From JBCCSZ01 sp039199225 (GTDB lineage: Bacteria; Bacteroidota; Bacteroidia; Chitinophagales; Saprospiraceae), in contig JBCCSZ010000086.1 of NCBI GenBank assembly GCA_039199225.1, positions 1 through 25,212 on the forward strand: 25,212 nucleotides of DNA, in the 5' to 3' direction. Under the pieces are notes generated by a model that was not told the DNA's origin, did not search any database, and saw nothing but the letters and a program-made list of their open reading frames with translations. Below, piece after piece: positions 23,234 through 25,212 of this stretch (positions within the stretch are counted from its first letter, which is position 1; every line of letters starts with the position of its first letter). Made by a program: the position numbers and the translations under genes.

Positions 23234-24613
23234 TTAGACAAACAATTCATGGTACAACTCTTCGAGTTTGCCGATGGTCTTTAGTCGAATATCGAAGCGG
23301 TCTGGATCAAGTCCTTTGATGCCATATTTAGAAAGATACATTTCTTTGAATCCCAGTCTATCTGCCTCCTGTATGCGCTGTTCAATGCGGTTGACTGCTC
23401 GGATTTCGCCGGACAGGCCGACTTCTCCTGCAAAGCAAACATCTGCGGGAATGGCCACATCTTGCAGCGAAGAAATCAAGGCACTGACAATCGCCAAGTC
23501 GATGGCCGGATCATCGACCTTGATGCCGCCAGCAATATTGAGAAATACATCTTGCTGCCCGTACTGAAAGCCACAGCGTTTTTCCAAGACTGCCAGTAGC
23601 ATGCTGAGTCGGCGGAGGTCAAAGCCTGTAGCGGAGCGTTGCGGTGTGCCGTATACGGCTGTACTGACGAGGGCTTGGGTCTCGATGAGCATGGGGCGCA
23701 TGCCTTCCATTGTTGCAGCAATCGAGCTGCCACTTAAGTCTTCGTCGTTTTGAGAAAGTAACAATTCAGAGGGGTTTGACACCTCTCTCAGCCCATTGGC
23801 CTGCATCTCGTAGATACCCATTTCATCGGTCGAACCAAATCGATTTTTGATGGTGCGAAGGATGCGGTAGGTATAATTGCGGTCGCCTTCAAATTGCAAT
23901 ACGGCATCTACGATGTGTTCCAATAGCTTTGGTCCTGCGATGGAGCCTTCCTTGTTGATGTGGCCAATGATGAATACGGGGATGTTGCTCTCCTTGGCAA
24001 AGCGTTGCAGCTCACCGGCACAGTCCCGGACCTGAGAAATGCTGCCTGGCGTAGAGTCAATATGGGGGGATGCTAGTGTTTGAATGGAATCGATGACGAC
24101 AAGGTCTGGTCGAAGAGATTGGGCGTTGGTCAATATCTTGGCGGTATTGGTCTCCGTGAGAATGTAGCAATCAGAACTGGGTTCTCCGATTCGGTCGGCG
24201 CGCATTTTGATTTGCTCCTCACTTTCTTCGCCAGAAACGTACAATACCTTGGCGTCGAGTTGTAGGGCGACTTGCAGTAGTAGTGTGGATTTGCCGATGC
24301 CCGGCTGACCGCCGATGAGAACGAGCGACCCGCTGACGATGCCGCCACCTAGTACGCGGTTCAGTTCATTGTCTGGAGTGGGCAGCCGCTGGGTTTGTCC
24401 GGCCTTTATATCCGGTAGGGCGATGGGTGTTACCGCCTTTTTGCTGTTGGAGCTATCAGCCCATGCCTTTCTCTGTGTTTCCTGACGGGTTTCTTTTGAG
24501 ATGACTTCCTCAACATAGGTGTTCCACTCACCACAAGCAGGGCATTTTCCTATCCATTTGGGAGAAGTCGCCCCGCAATTCGTACATGCGAATATCTTTT
24601 TTACTTTAGCCAA
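23234..24613 (-). CDS. radA: DNA repair protein RadA
   Basis: RecA-like ATPase that helps process recombination intermediates by promoting branch migration. The 459 residues have the full RadA layout: an N-terminal zinc finger with C10, C13, C24, C27 (CTNCGATSPKWIGKCPACGE), Walker A GGQPGIGKS (101-109), Walker B VVIDSIQTL (172-180), the RadA-specific KNRFG motif (256-260), and a C-terminal Lon-protease-like domain (about 285-459, with ADVCFAGEVGLSGEIRAVNR). The start codon is TTG at 24613; it gives MAKVKKIFACTNCG, the usual N-terminus, and no ATG lies close by. It is the first gene of the minus-strand run radA, DCC protein, asnS. No clear promoter box was found. Confidence 0.97.
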   Translation of the reverse strand: MAKVKKIFACTNCGATSPKWIGKCPACGEWNTYVEEVISKETRQETQRKAWADSSNSKKAVTPIALPDIKAGQTQRLPTPDNELNRVLGGGIVSGSLVLIGGQPGIGKSTLLLQVALQLDAKVLYVSGEESEEQIKMRADRIGEPSSDCYILTETNTAKILTNAQSLRPDLVVIDSIQTLASPHIDSTPGSISQVRDCAGELQRFAKESNIPVFIIGHINKEGSIAGPKLLEHIVDAVLQFEGDRNYTYRILRTIKNRFGSTDEMGIYEMQANGLREVSNPSELLLSQNDEDLSGSSIAATMEGMRPMLIETQALVSTAVYGTPQRSATGFDLRRLSMLLAVLEKRCGFQYGQQDVFLNIAGGIKVDDPAIDLAIVSALISSLQDVAIPADVCFAGEVGLSGEIRAVNRIEQRIQEADRLGFKEMYLSKYGIKGLDPDRFDIRLKTIGKLEELYHELFV

Positions 24614-25212
24614 GGTTCTAAATGGTTTGAAATGTTGGACAATTGAGGTGAAAACTAAGATTGTCTATAAGTTGTTCAAGCAGCGAATATTCATAGGTCA
24701 CAGCCCAAGTCACAATAAAAAAATATTTTTAACATTTTCTTAACAATTGTACTTCTTTTAGTTAAGAAAAATAAAATTTGGTATTTTGAGCTTTAAGAGA
24801 GTGGAGCAATCTAATATTTGGTTTTTGAAATCTATTTGTACGTAAATTCTGATGGAGAGATTATTTTGGACTTTAAAGTTATTTTGTGCTCTATTTATCC
24901 AAATTATTTTTGGGCAACAGCCTTGATTAAACTTGGTTTAAATTTTAACTTTCATAACATTTTAAAAATTTCTTTTTCGGTGGTCATTCAGCTAATAAAA
25001 GACTTTTTTTTGAGGAAATGTGACCGGGCAAATCAAGCTCCGTCATAAGGGCGAATTCAATAATGATACAGTGCAGAACGAAAAGAGAAGAAGAAAATGA
25101 CAACTTTTGAATTCCGAGGCTGTTAAAGAATAGCTGGTCAAACAAGACAATTCCACCTGGAAAAAGATATGTAGATTGTTTTCATTTGGTTTTTTGGGGT
25201 TATACAGGGTGC
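24614..25212. other. AT-rich region without a supported gene
   Basis: I see no gene I can support in these 599 bases. The plus-strand frame at 24818-25048 starts with TTG, has no Shine-Dalgarno sequence or family pattern and is rejected. One 10-bp inverted repeat is present, TTTTCTTAAC at 24735-24744 and GTTAAGAAAA at 24761-24770, which might be an operator for radA or for a gene beyond the window. Base composition is strongly AT-rich around 24700-24990. Confidence 0.5.

Noticed and set aside
24818..25048. 76-codon plus-strand ORF
   Set aside because: TTG start, no upstream signals, Phe/Ile/Leu-rich composition expected from AT-rich DNA, no recognisable domain.
25027..25060. AAGGGCGAATTC, identical to a common cloning-vector junction
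   Set aside because: The bases on both sides do not continue as vector sequence, and a 12-base match is plausible by chance.
1..25212. CRISPR array, rRNA or insertion sequence
   Set aside because: No regularly spaced identical repeats, no rRNA-like stretch and no transposase frame were seen on either strand.

Overview
The window is chromosomal DNA from a member of the Bacteroidota, most likely a marine or activated-sludge type of the Saprospiria; the class assignment is inference. The evidence is a PorV-type outer-membrane protein of the type IX secretion system, promoters of the Bacteroidota form TTTG-(19-21 bp)-TAnnTTTG before rpsT, asnS and paaE, a general lack of Shine-Dalgarno sequences, and a tyrosine integrase of the Bacteroidota type. 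Most genes are ordinary housekeeping genes, with a few accessory genes between them.

Left edge (1-1362, minus strand): a tyrosine recombinase cut off by the window and, just upstream of it, a small zinc-finger/helix-turn-helix protein of excisionase type. Between these and the 3' end of mnmE lies a repeat-rich non-coding stretch. This looks like one end of an integrated element whose attachment site is the last codons of mnmE, the same target used by Salmonella genomic island 1.

Region 1363-9355 (minus strand): mnmE (tRNA U34 modification) is followed upstream by a likely operon read in the order mtnA, NmrA-type reductase, class II aldolase-like gene, lipocalin-like lipoprotein and MATE transporter, closed by a terminator at 2807-2842. 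mtnA plus the aldolase-like gene point to recycling of methylthioadenosine. Next come a hypothetical 180-residue protein preceded by a 13-codon leader ORF with a strong Shine-Dalgarno sequence, two strong hairpins, and an exported beta-barrel-like protein.

Region 9581-14963: a low-molecular-weight protein tyrosine phosphatase and a PorV-like protein (plus strand), then sucA (2-oxoglutarate dehydrogenase E1, minus strand) convergent with them, then rpsT (plus strand) with a clear promoter and terminator.

Region 15100-19016 is the accessory part: a stand-alone TIR-domain protein with the catalytic glutamate, a 69-residue ORF with an unusual strong Shine-Dalgarno sequence and a palindrome over its -7 box, and a convergent 942-residue protein I do not recognise.

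Region 19399-24613: a paaE-like ferredoxin reductase and a TetR regulator form an operon with a PaaR-like operator in front. asnS, a DCC-family (DUF393) protein and radA follow on the minus strand. The last 600 bases are AT-rich and hold no gene I can support.
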